Of a stretch of DNA of 38,307 bases, positions 23,387-32,447 are shown piece after piece (the stretch's first letter is position 1; the number at the start of each line of letters is the position of its first letter). The position numbers and the translations under genes are program-made. The stretch comes from Tractidigestivibacter sp050946515 (GTDB taxonomy: Bacteria > Actinomycetota > Coriobacteriia > Coriobacteriales > Atopobiaceae): assembly GCF_050946515.1 (NCBI RefSeq), contig NZ_JBMNUX010000019.1:1-38307 (forward strand). Direction: 5' to 3'. Below the pieces are notes generated by a model, which had not been told where the DNA came from, did no database searches, and saw nothing but the letters and a program-made list of their open reading frames with translations.

Positions 23387-24274
23387 CTAGGCCCTCTCCG
23401 CGCGGGCGATGAGGGCAAGCAGCTCGGAGGTCACAGCCTCGGGCGCACACTTGGGCAGGACGTGGTCCGCCTCTGGCACGACAACGCGACGGGCGTCAGG
23501 TATGGCGTCGAAGATGCGCTGCGTCTCTGCGGGATCGATGCAGTCGAACTCGCCGACCATCACGGTGACCGGGCAGGAGATTGCGGAGAGCGACTCCGCG
23601 GAGATGTGGGGCTCTTCCAGCATGAGGCGCATGAGCTGCGCCGTCGTGCGGGCTTCCGTGGCGCTCGGCGTCACAATCGTCGTGTCGACGTCGGCGGGAG
23701 CGCTGTCAAGCCATGCGGCCCAGGCCTCGCACTGGCGCGCGGTGCCTTCCATGTCCCAGTCGTCCTCGGCAAGCACGCCCTCGGGCGTCAGGTTGGCTCC
23801 CATCGAAAGGAGGGACGCGACGCGCTCTGGATGGTCTCGGGCTAGAAGAAGCCCCTCTATGGCTCCATCGGAAAATCCGACCACGTGCGCGCGGTCCACG
23901 CCGAGAGCGTCAAGCACCCCAAGCGCGTCTTCAGCCATCAGCTCGTAGGTCAAGCGCGCGGTTCCGCGAGTAGATTTGCCCTGCGCTCGCGAGTCGACTC
24001 CGATGGCCGAGCGCCCCTGCGCGACAACGGCGTCAATCTGGGGTCCAAATATTCCGTGCTCCTCGCCGTTTCCGTGTAGGAAGAGTACGGGCGTGGCGTC
24101 CGCCTCCTTCACCTGGCTCTCGGCATAGAAGAAGGCGGCGATCTTGGCGCCGTCGGGCGTCGGCACGCTGCGCGCAATGCGCGGCGCTGTGCTCGGGCGC
24201 TGGTAGTAGCTGGGAAAATGCGGCTGCGGAGGCACGGGTGTGGGTGTCGTCGCAGTAGAATCTGGCATGGTCAT
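23387..24274 (-). CDS. Alpha/beta hydrolase (canonical fold)
   Basis: A 295-residue hydrolase unrelated at motif level to the three in the left cluster. The N-terminal 30 residues are Pro/Thr-rich and probably unstructured. The core has the oxyanion segment LFLHGNGEE, VDSRAQGKS, and the nucleophile elbow GFSDGA. The acid is probably in MVGEFDCIDP and the base in PEADHVLPK. The pattern suits esterase, lactonase or peptidase-like members of the fold; substrate unknown. AAAGGAG precedes the ATG at 24274. It is 62 bp downstream of the YhgE-type gene on the same strand and may be co-transcribed with it. Confidence 0.85.
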   Translation of the reverse strand: MTMPDSTATTPTPVPPQPHFPSYYQRPSTAPRIARSVPTPDGAKIAAFFYAESQVKEADATPVLFLHGNGEEHGIFGPQIDAVVAQGRSAIGVDSRAQGKSTRGTARLTYELMAEDALGVLDALGVDRAHVVGFSDGAIEGLLLARDHPERVASLLSMGANLTPEGVLAEDDWDMEGTARQCEAWAAWLDSAPADVDTTIVTPSATEARTTAQLMRLMLEEPHISAESLSAISCPVTVMVGEFDCIDPAETQRIFDAIPDARRVVVPEADHVLPKCAPEAVTSELLALIARAERA

Positions 24275-24336
24275 GGGACTCCTTTCGTAATGCCCCTAGC
24301 ATACCAGCCGCGTAGCCACACGCCCCGCGCCTGCTC

Positions 24337-26577
24337 CTACATGATCTTGGTCTCCTCGAGCTTGCGCTCGAACCACGCGTTCAGCCTGATGACGGGCTTG
24401 CGCAGCACAAGGCCCAAGAACAGCGACGGAACGATAAACGCTGAAAGCGCCAGAAGCTCGATCCAGAAGTCGTTGGCATAAAGCCCCGCAATCGCTGCGC
24501 GCATCGCGTTTTCTGCATGCACGAACGGCAGCCACGGATAGACCGCCTGGAACGCTTGAGGAAGCATCTCCTTGGGGAACGTGCCGCCAGAGCCCGCCAC
24601 CTGGATAACCATCAGCAGGACGGCAATCGCCTTGCCCACGTCGCCAAACGAAGCGGTCAGCGAATAGATCACGTTCACGAACACGATCGACGACACAAAC
24701 CCGCAGAGCAGGAAAAGCCCCGGATGCACGCACTGGATCTGCAGGAAGTACAGGTCTCCCAGACAGATGACGGCGGTCTGCATGAGGCCGATCACGATGA
24801 AGAACGCAAGCCGGCCAAAGTAGGCCTGCCACGGTCTGCAGCCAATCTCGCGCTTGGCGGCCTCGGACGGCGCGGTCTTGACCAGCGCGCAAAGGATGAC
24901 GCCGCCAATCCAGATGGCGAGCACCGTGTAGAACGGCGCCATGGCAGAGCCGTTGTTCTCAACGGGGAAGATGGCCGTGCGGTCCATGGTGACCGGCTCT
25001 GTGATGAAGGCGGCAAGGCTGTCCGGCCCCGCGCTCAGGATCGTGCGAATCTGGTCGATGTCGCCCGAGCCAAGCGCCGCGGAAAGCCTCTCGTCGAGGC
25101 CTCCCAGCTTGTCGTTGGCGTCGTCGAGCGCGTCGGCCGCCTCGCCAAGCGCAGCCGCCAGGTCGTCCAGGTTGCCCCTGGCCGAACCGGTCGCGCTGTT
25201 CAGCGACGATACCGTGGCATCGATGGACGAGCTTATGCCGTCCGCTCCGTCCGCCAGCCCGTCGATCTGGTCGGCCAGGCTGCCGAGGGAGGAGCCCAGG
25301 TCAGACTCGTAGGCCTGCTGCACCGCGTCGACGCCGCTCTCCGCCTGGCTGACGAGCGCCTTCAGCTGCGCGCGGCTGGCCTCGGCATCAGTTTTTGAAT
25401 TGCTCAGGTCATCTTTTGCCTTGCCGAGCTCGTCCGAGAGCTCGCTCAGGTTGTCGATGGTTGTCTTGAGCGAGGCGTTGAGCCCCTCAACCTCAAGGCG
25501 CACCTCGTGAACGCGCTGGTACTGCACCGTGGTCTGGTCAAGCGTGTCCTCGTAGCTGATGACTTTGTCAAGCAGCGTCGCCGTGTCGCCGTCAAGCGAG
25601 TCGTAGACGCCCTGCAGCTCCGCGGTGCGCGCGTCCACGATGTCCTTTGCGTTCTGCAGCGCGTCCGCGGCCTTGTCCGTCTGGGTGCCGGCGGCGTCAA
25701 ACGCGTCGTCAATCGCGGAGTCGACAGAAGAGAGGCTGCCCTTGCTCTTTGCAAGCGCGTCGTTCACGGAGTCGGTGGTGCCCGAAAGCGCCGAGTCGAC
25801 GTCGCGGATGCCGCTCGAGCTGGTGCGCAACAGGCCGCCCGCGTCGACGGTCGCGGCAAGCGAGGAGGACGAGTTGCTCGACGAGCTGTCAAGCAGGTCT
25901 GCGGCGCTAGCAACGATCGCCTGGTAGGAACGCACGTTGTCGGCCGTGGCGCCAAGCTGGTCGCGCGAGTCGCCAATCACCTGCGACAGCCGCGCGGCAA
26001 AGCTCTGCACCTGGTCGTCGTCCATGTAGTCGCCGACCTGCGAGAGCACCGACGTCGCAACGTCCACCACGGCCGCCGAGAAGGTCTCGTTGATCGTCTG
26101 CTGCGCCGAGGTCGACGCCTTGTCGGTCACGATGGATGCAATCGCGTTCTCCTTCTCGTTGCTGTAGAAGAGCACCTGCGGGTGCGTGGGGTTGTCGGAG
26201 AGCACCGTGAACATGTCTCTCGAGAAGGACTCTGGAATCACAATCGCGGCGTAGTACTTGCCGGAGCGCACGCCCTCGATGGCCTCGTCCTCGCTTGTCA
26301 CGGTATAGCCAATGGCCGTAGAGTCGCTGAGCTTCGAGACAATCCGCTCGCCCATGTTGACCTCGACGGGCATGAGGTCGCTCGAGTAGCCCTCGTCGTT
26401 GGTTGCGAGCGCGACCTTGATGTTCCCGGTGTTGTCGTAGGGGTTCCAGCTGCCCGCGATGTTGAACCATGCGTAAAACGACGGGACGACGATCATGCCC
26501 ACGCACACGACGAGGCTCACGGCGTTCATGACGATGTGCTTTGCGTCGCGGACTATGAACTGCCAGATCTTCCTCAT
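24337..26577 (-). CDS. YhgE/Pip-family membrane protein (1)
   Basis: A 746-residue protein of the YhgE/Pip (phage infection protein) group, related to ABC-2-type membrane components. It has one N-terminal membrane helix (VVCVGMIVVPSFYAWFN, about 22-38), then the conserved NPYDNTGNIKVALATNDEGY block. A long extracellular region rich in Ala/Ser/Asp heptad-like repeats follows (about 160-520), and five C-terminal membrane helices (about 545-735). In Gram-positives such proteins are linked to export of small proteins or surface changes, and in lactococci to phage entry; the exact activity is unsettled. Its ATG overlaps the stop of the upstream paralogue by ATGA, so the two are translationally coupled. 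Confidence 0.87.
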   Translation of the reverse strand: MRKIWQFIVRDAKHIVMNAVSLVVCVGMIVVPSFYAWFNIAGSWNPYDNTGNIKVALATNDEGYSSDLMPVEVNMGERIVSKLSDSTAIGYTVTSEDEAIEGVRSGKYYAAIVIPESFSRDMFTVLSDNPTHPQVLFYSNEKENAIASIVTDKASTSAQQTINETFSAAVVDVATSVLSQVGDYMDDDQVQSFAARLSQVIGDSRDQLGATADNVRSYQAIVASAADLLDSSSSNSSSSLAATVDAGGLLRTSSSGIRDVDSALSGTTDSVNDALAKSKGSLSSVDSAIDDAFDAAGTQTDKAADALQNAKDIVDARTAELQGVYDSLDGDTATLLDKVISYEDTLDQTTVQYQRVHEVRLEVEGLNASLKTTIDNLSELSDELGKAKDDLSNSKTDAEASRAQLKALVSQAESGVDAVQQAYESDLGSSLGSLADQIDGLADGADGISSSIDATVSSLNSATGSARGNLDDLAAALGEAADALDDANDKLGGLDERLSAALGSGDIDQIRTILSAGPDSLAAFITEPVTMDRTAIFPVENNGSAMAPFYTVLAIWIGGVILCALVKTAPSEAAKREIGCRPWQAYFGRLAFFIVIGLMQTAVICLGDLYFLQIQCVHPGLFLLCGFVSSIVFVNVIYSLTASFGDVGKAIAVLLMVIQVAGSGGTFPKEMLPQAFQAVYPWLPFVHAENAMRAAIAGLYANDFWIELLALSAFIVPSLFLGLVLRKPVIRLNAWFERKLEETKIM

Positions 26578-29354
26578 CGCTCGTCGCCTCCCTTCGCCGC
26601 ATCGGCGTCTTGGGCGTCGCCACTGTTCCCAGGAGCGCCGGCTCCGTTGCCGTCGCCTGTAGCGTCACCGCCGCCCGCGCCGTCGCCGCCGCCCGCGCCG
26701 CGCCGGCGCTCGATCACGTCGCGCAGCAGGTCGTGCGCCGTCACGTTGTCAAGCCGCATCTTCTCGATCGGCGCGAAGGCGAGAAGCTCGCTCTTCAGTG
26801 AGTCGCTCATCATGTCGTAGAGCTCCTCGGGGGACTTGTCGGCAAGCGCGGTCTTCTCGCCAACGCGGTTGTGGAGGTACTCGATGACGATCAGGAAGGT
26901 GCAGATTATCAAAAGCGAAAGGATCCAGAGCGTCAGCAGCACCATCTTGAACGGCAGCACCAGCATCAGCACCAAGAGCGCCGGCGGCACCACGAGAAGG
27001 GCCAGGATGGAGCGTCGCACGAGCACGGGGTAGCGCAGCTCGAAGTTGGCCGCGCGCGCCACAAACGTCTCGCGGTACTTCTGCGAGTTCATGAGCGCCT
27101 TGATGATGGTGGTCAGGCGGAAGCGCGACTCGTCCATGCTGTAGTGCTCGGTGACCATCATCTCGGTCTCGTCCAGGCGCCGGTCGAACAGCGCGTTGAT
27201 GTTCAGCAGGTAGCGGCGCAGCGTGACGCCGATGAAAAGCGAGATGGGGAACAAGAGTCCCAGCACGAACAGGTTCCAGCCGTAGTAGTAGCCGTAGAAG
27301 CCGGCGATGGCCTCGCGCATGGCGTTGATGCCATAGGTGAAGGGCAGCCACGGGTGCAGCGCCTGGAAGAAGCCCGGCATCATCTCGATGGGGTAGGTGC
27401 CCGACGAGCCGGGGATCTGCAGCACCACGAGAAGCACGCCCAGCGCCTTGCCGATGTGCTTGAAGGCGATGGAGAGCGCGTAGATGAAGTTGACGTAGCA
27501 GAAGCTCTCGACGATGCCGGCAAAGACGAACGCTGCGGGCGAGACGCACTGGATGCCCAGCAGAAGGTCGCCGACGCAGCAGACGACGGCCTGCACCAGC
27601 CCGAGCAGGCTCAGCAGCAGCCCGCGGCCAAAGTAGCCCTGCCAGGGCTTGTAGTCGCCGACGCCCTCCTTGTCGACCTCAAGCTTGTAGATGGCCACAA
27701 GCACAAAGCCGCCGACCCAAAGCGCGAGGTTGGTGTAGAAGGGCGTGACGCCCGAGCCGTAGTTCTCAACAGGATAGATGGGGGTCTCGACCAGCTCGGC
27801 GGGGGACTGCATGAACTCCGAGACGCTCTCGGGGTCCATGTCCATGAGGTCGCCCAGAAGCTGCAGGTTCTCCGCGCTCTGAAGGGCCGCCACGTCGTCG
27901 GCGACGCCGCCCAGCTGGTCGGACGCGGTGCGGAGAAGCCCCGCGGTGTCTGCGATGGTCCCGTCGCAGCTTGCGAGCACGGCGTCAAGCCGGTCGAGCG
28001 ACGACTGAGCCTGCGAGACGACCAGCGGCAGCGCGTCGAGCGAGCCCTTGAGGCCGCCGCCCACGTCGGCGAACGAGTCGAGCGCGGAGGAGAGCTGCGG
28101 CATCGTCTGGCCGTCGATGGTCGAGCGGATGTCGTTCAGGGCGTCGGCGGAGGTCTGGATCGCGTCGTTGACCGACGAGGAGAGGTTGCGCACGTTGTCG
28201 GTGCCCGACTTGATCTCGTCCGAGAGCTGCTGCAGCTGGCTCAGGTACGCCTGCTGCTGCTCGTCCAGCTGCACCAGGTAGTCGATCTGGGTGTCAAACT
28301 CGTTTATCACGTCTTGCTGGTAGGAGAAGGACGCGTCGGGACCCGAGATGCTCGCAATCACGTCGCGCTCGTCGGTGAGCGTCGCCTTGAGCGAGCGCGT
28401 GGTGTTGTTCGCCGCCTCGATGGCCGAGATTGCTGCGTCGATCTTGCTCGTTGCCCAGCCCACGTCGCCGGCGATCTGGCCGATGTCGTAGCTTGCCTGC
28501 GACGAGATGCCCGACACCTGCGTGGCGCTGTCCCCGATCGCGGCGCCGATGGAGGCGAGAAGCGCCTGGGACTTGCTGCGCGTGGTCGAGAGCGCGCCGA
28601 GGTCGTCGGCGAGCGTCTGCGAAAGGGACGCGGTCTGCCCGGATACCTGGTCGAGCGCCGACTGGGCGTCGGAGATGGCCTGGCGCGCCTCGGTGATGGT
28701 CTGGCGGGTCTGCTCAACCTGGTCGGCGGCGTCGCCAAGCGAGCCGGAGACGTCGCGGATATCGGTCACCACGCTGCCGGCCGCCTCGTCGATGGCGCCC
28801 GCCGTGTCTCCAGCCGCGCCCTTGACCTTCTCGGCGACCACCTTCGAGACGGTCGAGACGAAGGTGTTGTTGATCGTGTCCTCGATGGTCGACGCGCCGG
28901 TGTCGGTGACCTTTGGCGCAACGGCGTTCAGCTTCTCGTTCACGTAGTAGGTGATGTGGGCCTTGTCGGTCTTGCCGTCAAGGACTCCCGCCAGGGTCTG
29001 CGTGAAGTCCTCGGGAATCACGATGGCCGCATAGCAGCTGCCAGACTTCACGTCCTCCAGCGCCTGGTCCTCGTCCTCGAACTTCCAGCCCAGCTGGGTG
29101 TTCTTCTCCAGCTCCTCTTTCACCATGTCGCCCGCGTTGATGTATCCCATGCCCTCGACGTCGGCGCCCTTGTCGTTGGTCGCGACGGCCACGCCCACGG
29201 TGCTGGTGTTCTCGTAGGGGTCCCAGTTGGCGATGATGTTGAACCATGCGTAGAGCGAGGGGATTATGCACACTCCCAAAGTGACGATGAGCGCTACGGG
29301 GTTCTTGAGGATTCGCTTGAGATCTCGCCAGAAGATGGCAAATGCCTTGCGCAC
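26574..29354 (-). CDS. YhgE/Pip-family membrane protein (2), extended
   Basis: A 926-residue paralogue of the next gene, with the same plan: an N-terminal helix and WDPYENTSTVGVAVATND, a long coiled extracellular region, and C-terminal membrane helices (FYTNLALWVGGFVLVAIY onward). It is about 180 residues longer at the C-terminus, with two more membrane helices (LALLVVPPALLVLMLVLPF and TLWILSLLIICTFLIVIEYL). These are followed by a cytoplasmic stretch and a Gly/Asp/Ala-rich tail (GAGGGDGAGGGDATGDGNG). The start is GTG at 29354 after GGAGG. A 12-bp palindrome lies 24 bp upstream, near a plausible promoter. Two different subunits of one transport or surface complex are likely. Confidence 0.87.
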   Translation of the reverse strand: MRKAFAIFWRDLKRILKNPVALIVTLGVCIIPSLYAWFNIIANWDPYENTSTVGVAVATNDKGADVEGMGYINAGDMVKEELEKNTQLGWKFEDEDQALEDVKSGSCYAAIVIPEDFTQTLAGVLDGKTDKAHITYYVNEKLNAVAPKVTDTGASTIEDTINNTFVSTVSKVVAEKVKGAAGDTAGAIDEAAGSVVTDIRDVSGSLGDAADQVEQTRQTITEARQAISDAQSALDQVSGQTASLSQTLADDLGALSTTRSKSQALLASIGAAIGDSATQVSGISSQASYDIGQIAGDVGWATSKIDAAISAIEAANNTTRSLKATLTDERDVIASISGPDASFSYQQDVINEFDTQIDYLVQLDEQQQAYLSQLQQLSDEIKSGTDNVRNLSSSVNDAIQTSADALNDIRSTIDGQTMPQLSSALDSFADVGGGLKGSLDALPLVVSQAQSSLDRLDAVLASCDGTIADTAGLLRTASDQLGGVADDVAALQSAENLQLLGDLMDMDPESVSEFMQSPAELVETPIYPVENYGSGVTPFYTNLALWVGGFVLVAIYKLEVDKEGVGDYKPWQGYFGRGLLLSLLGLVQAVVCCVGDLLLGIQCVSPAAFVFAGIVESFCYVNFIYALSIAFKHIGKALGVLLVVLQIPGSSGTYPIEMMPGFFQALHPWLPFTYGINAMREAIAGFYGYYYGWNLFVLGLLFPISLFIGVTLRRYLLNINALFDRRLDETEMMVTEHYSMDESRFRLTTIIKALMNSQKYRETFVARAANFELRYPVLVRRSILALLVVPPALLVLMLVLPFKMVLLTLWILSLLIICTFLIVIEYLHNRVGEKTALADKSPEELYDMMSDSLKSELLAFAPIEKMRLDNVTAHDLLRDVIERRRGAGGGDGAGGGDATGDGNGAGAPGNSGDAQDADAAKGGDER

Positions 29355-29377
29355 GGAGCCTCCAACTTTGGTCAGAT

Positions 29378-29389
29378 TAACAGCTGTTA
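29378..29389. promoter_or_regulatory. Palindrome TAACAGCTGTTA, putative operator
   Basis: A perfect 12-bp palindrome in the 5' untranslated region of the YhgE/Pip pair, downstream of the predicted promoter and 24 bp before the GTG start. Its placement suits a repressor site. No regulator gene is adjacent on this side. Confidence 0.45.
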
Positions 29390-29423
29390 GTGCTCATTAG
29401 GACATGCTGAAAGAAGCCTGTAT

Positions 29424-29452
29424 AGTCTACCGCGATGAGGGCTCGTTTTGAA
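29424..29452 (-). promoter_or_regulatory. Putative promoter of the YhgE/Pip operon
   Basis: On the minus strand TTCAAA (29447-29452), a 17-base spacer and TAGACT (29424-29429) are in good arrangement, about 70 bp before the GTG start and just upstream of the palindrome. Confidence 0.5.
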
Positions 29453-29645
29453 CCTGGTTTAAAAAATATATCGAAGTCAAGGAGATGCTCGCGGCGGAAC
29501 CACTTGCCGCCCGTATCGTTTGCTTGGCGGCTTGGTTAACTTTTTCTCCAACAGATGTGGGTACTTTAGAAAAAGAGTTCTCTCGGGGTGGCAAAGCATG
29601 CCATCTACGTGGGGAAATAGCACATCAATATGTTTAGGAGGCACC

Positions 29646-30395
29646 ATGTTCGACATCAATGGCAAGACTGCGGTCGTCACGGGCGGAACCTCGGGCATCG
29701 GCCTGGCCACGGCCAAGGCGTTTCTGGAGAAGGGCGGCAAGGTCGTCATCGCCGGCCGCAACGAGAAGCGCGGCGCCGACGCCCTCGCCGAGCTCAAGAA
29801 GGTCTCGCCCAACGTCGAGTTCAAGCAGACCGACACCAGCGACCCTGAGCAGGTCAAGGCCCTTATCGCCTTTGCCGTCGAGAAGTTCGGCTCGCTCGAC
29901 ATCATGTACAACAACGCCGGCATCGGCGACGGCGCTCCTGTCGACAAGATGGAGGACGAGGCCTTCCAGAAGCTCATCTCCATCAACCTGACCGGCGTCT
30001 TCTACGGCATCAAGTACGCCGCTCAGGAGATGGAGCGCGAGGGCCATGGCGGCGCCATCGTGAGCACCTCCTCCATCGAGGGTACCGTCGGCGACCCCAA
30101 CCTGCCCTCCTACAACGCGGCAAAGGGCGGCGTCAACATGCTCACCCAGTCCGCGGCGCTGGCCCTTGCAAAGTATGGCATCCGCGTGAACACCGTGAAC
30201 CCCGGCTACATCTACACGGGCATGGTCAACGAGCAGACCCTGGGCAAGGAGGGCATCGACTACCTGGTGTCCCTGCACCCGCTGGGCCACCTCGGCCAGC
30301 CCGAGGACATCGCCCACGGCGTCGTCTTCCTGGTTGAGAACGAGTTCACCACGGGCACGCACCTCTACATCGACGGCGGCTACACTGCCCAGTAA
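29646..30395 (+). CDS. Short-chain dehydrogenase/reductase, classical type
   Basis: A 249-residue NAD(P)-dependent oxidoreductase. The nucleotide site is TGGTSGIG (12-19), the structural motif NNAG (89-92), and the catalytic residues Ser143, Tyr156 and Lys160 (in SYNAAKGG). Arg38 and Arg42 after the second beta strand hint at NADP(H) preference. The end VNPGYIYTGM and LYIDGGY are typical of the 3-oxoacyl-reductase/hydroxysteroid dehydrogenase branch; the substrate is unknown. The start is firm: AGGAGG, four bases, then ATG at 29646. It is followed by a good terminator. With the AKR and OYE genes nearby it may belong to a substrate-reduction module, for example on steroids or bile acids, but this is a guess. 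Confidence 0.92.
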   Translation: MFDINGKTAVVTGGTSGIGLATAKAFLEKGGKVVIAGRNEKRGADALAELKKVSPNVEFKQTDTSDPEQVKALIAFAVEKFGSLDIMYNNAGIGDGAPVDKMEDEAFQKLISINLTGVFYGIKYAAQEMEREGHGGAIVSTSSIEGTVGDPNLPSYNAAKGGVNMLTQSAALALAKYGIRVNTVNPGYIYTGMVNEQTLGKEGIDYLVSLHPLGHLGQPEDIAHGVVFLVENEFTTGTHLYIDGGYTAQ

Positions 30396-30418
30396 GCGCT
30401 GCTGCGCTACGCAACCGC

Positions 30419-30457
30419 AAGCCGGACGCTCGCATTTTGCGGGCGCCCGGCTTTTTT
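30419..30457 (+). terminator. Rho-independent terminator after the SDR gene
   Basis: AAGCCGG (30419-30425) pairs with CCGGCTT (30447-30453), with further inner pairing, followed by a T-run to 30457. Confidence 0.8.
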
Positions 30458-30509
30458 CGCGAGAAGCTCTGGTGATACGCGCAGCTCGCGCTCGCCTTTG
30501 CCGACGTGC

Positions 30510-31520
30510 CTACTTCGCTGCCTTAGACCCGCCGAAGACGTCACTCATGTCCATGGAGTCAAGCGCCGCGTCGATTGCGGCCACCTCGTCGGCGGAGAGC
30601 TCGATGTCGCCGGCGGCGGCGTTCTGGGCGAGGCGGTCCAGGTGGCGCGAGCCGGGGATAGGCACAATGTAGGGCTTCTTGCAGCACATCCACGCGAGGG
30701 AGACCTGCGCGGGCGTGGCGTCGTGCCGCGCCGCGAGGGCGGCAAGAAAGTCCGTGAGCGCCTGGTTCTTGTCGATTGCGTCGGCGTCAAACTGGGGCAT
30801 GCTCGCGCGGTAGTCGGTCGCGGGGTCAAACGAGGCGGCGTCGCCCTTGGTGACCGCGCCGGTAAGAAATCCGTTTGCGAGCGGGCTGAACGCGATGAAG
30901 CCGATGCCGAGCTCTTCGAGGGTGGGGAAGAGCGACTCGTGCCAGCGTGCCATCATCGAGTAGCGGTTCTCGATCGCCGCGACCGGACAGACGGCGTGGG
31001 CGCGGCGCAGGTAGCCCTCGCTTGCCTCGGAGATGCCCCAGTTGAGGACCTTGCCCTCGGCGATGAGCTCTGCCATCGTGGACGCGACCTCCTCCGGCTC
31101 TACGTTGGGGTCGATGCGGTGCTGCAGGTAGAGGTCGATGTGGTCAGTCCCCAGGCGCTTGAGCGACCCCTCCACTGAGGCGCGGATGGTCTGGGGGCGC
31201 GAGTCGAGGTGCAGCGGGTAGGGCGCGCTGTCGTGCTCGTAGTCAAAGTGGATGCCAAACTTGGTGACGATCTTGACGCGCTCGCGCCTTGCGCCCTTGA
31301 GGGCGCGCCCCACGAGCTCTTCGTTCACATGCGGACGTCCGGCATAGCCATAGGTCTCGGCGGTGTCGATCAGGGTGTAGCCAAGGTCGTCGACGGACGT
31401 CTGGATAAGGCGGATCGCCTCGGCGTCATCGAGCGCGGGGCCGTATCCGTGCGAGAGGCCCATGCGTCCCAGGCCGATGGCGGATACCTCGAGGTTCTTC
31501 GATAGGTGCTTCTGCTTCAT
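30510..31520 (-). CDS. Aldo/keto reductase
   Basis: A 336-residue (alpha/beta)8 NADPH-dependent reductase. The catalytic tetrad is visible: Asp52 (IDTAETYG), Tyr57, Lys87 (IVTKFG) and His134 (LYLQHRID). IPGSRHLDRLAQN near the C-terminus is the cofactor phosphate-binding region. It resembles the YakC/AKR13-like group of soluble reductases that act on aldehydes and ketones. The ATG at 31520 lies eight bases after AGGGAG; the frame extends 41 codons upstream without a better site. It lies 166 bp after the TetR gene on the same strand and may be controlled by it. It is convergent with the SDR gene. Confidence 0.92.
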   Translation of the reverse strand: MKQKHLSKNLEVSAIGLGRMGLSHGYGPALDDAEAIRLIQTSVDDLGYTLIDTAETYGYAGRPHVNEELVGRALKGARRERVKIVTKFGIHFDYEHDSAPYPLHLDSRPQTIRASVEGSLKRLGTDHIDLYLQHRIDPNVEPEEVASTMAELIAEGKVLNWGISEASEGYLRRAHAVCPVAAIENRYSMMARWHESLFPTLEELGIGFIAFSPLANGFLTGAVTKGDAASFDPATDYRASMPQFDADAIDKNQALTDFLAALAARHDATPAQVSLAWMCCKKPYIVPIPGSRHLDRLAQNAAAGDIELSADEVAAIDAALDSMDMSDVFGGSKAAK

Positions 31521-31686
31521 GCTCTCGTCTCCCTGCGCAATCTGTTGGTGGGCTTCCGGCGGGCGGTCGCCGGGCGTTGGGTTCCACCTATATTCTGGGA
31601 AGGCGAGAGCGAGAAGTACAATGCCGGGCGCGCCGGTCTGCATGCACGTGGGACATGGTCGAGGGGTCGCGCAGGCGAGCGCGCGC

Positions 31687-32241
31687 CTACGCCTTGCGCA
31701 CCTCGAGCAGGGCGGCCAGGCTCTTCTCGAACTCGCCCACCCAGTCCAAGGTCCCCTGGCTTATGCACCAGAAGCAGAAGTAGCCGGTGAACATACGGTC
31801 GGCGGCCTCGCAGAGCCTCTCGGGGTCGGAGCCGTTGCCAAACTCGCCGCTTGCCTGGCCGCGCGCGATGATCGCCGCCATCGTGCGCTTGAGGTAGGGG
31901 CGCTCGTCCAGGCTGTGGCGGTCCTCCTGCAGGTTGGTGATGAGCATCCTGCGCATGAGCTCCTGGCCGGCGGCCTCCGTCTCGTCCTCGATCGTGGCAA
32001 AGCAGATGCGGATCTGCTCCCATGCGCTGGCGGTGCCCACGAGCTCGGACAGGCGGTCGTTCAGGCGCATCGAGACGCCCTCGTAGAAGTCGACGATAAG
32101 GTCGTCCTTTGACTTGAAGCGCGTGTAGAACGTCGGCTTGCTGATGCCGCACGCGTCGCAGATGTCCTGCACCGTGACGTTGTCAAAGCCTCGCTCGCGA
32201 AAGAGCTTGAGCGCCCTGTCCGAAATCTCTTGCCTGTCCAA
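31687..32241 (-). CDS. TetR-family transcriptional regulator
   Basis: A 184-residue regulator with a standard N-terminal TetR domain: ALKLFRERGFDNVTVQDICD, then ACGISKPTFYTRFKSKDDLI. The remaining helices form the ligand-binding and dimerisation domain, with Trp and Phe-rich text (MFTGYFCFWCIS) that would suit a hydrophobic ligand. The start appears to be TTG at 32241 (MDRQEIS), with AAGGGG upstream. It is divergent from the OYE-family gene and upstream of the aldo/keto reductase gene, so it is the likely local repressor of one or both. A dyad in the 206-bp divergent gap may be its operator. Confidence 0.88.
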   Translation of the reverse strand: MDRQEISDRALKLFRERGFDNVTVQDICDACGISKPTFYTRFKSKDDLIVDFYEGVSMRLNDRLSELVGTASAWEQIRICFATIEDETEAAGQELMRRMLITNLQEDRHSLDERPYLKRTMAAIIARGQASGEFGNGSDPERLCEAADRMFTGYFCFWCISQGTLDWVGEFEKSLAALLEVRKA

Positions 32242-32346
32242 GGCCCAGCCCCTTCGCTCGTCGTGGCCAAATTGAATTCAGACTGTTGAGAGTCACCATA
32301 GCCGAGGATATCGCAACCTCGCGTGTGCTCCTCTCGCCGACAGAAT

Positions 32347-32382
32347 CTTACCGCAGTAAAGAAATCCTTTATCATGGGTAAG
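32347..32382. promoter_or_regulatory. Possible promoter/operator of the OYE-family gene
   Basis: CTTACC (32347-32352) and GGTAAG (32377-32382) are inverted arms. Between them TTACCG, a 16-base spacer and TATCAT form a rough sigma-70 promoter reading toward the gene at 32448. A repressor on the arms would overlap the promoter; the assignment to the divergent TetR is inference. Confidence 0.35.
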
Positions 32383-32447
32383 GCTGCCGCAAGGCATCAC
32401 GTCGCCGGTCGAATGGCACGGCGCCTTTACTTCGGAGAGGGGATCGT

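Noticed and set aside
26871..29390. Very long plus-strand frame (839 codons) opposite the second YhgE/Pip gene
   Set aside because: It is antisense to a clear gene, its composition is driven by GC-rich third positions, and it has no recognisable domain or ribosome site.
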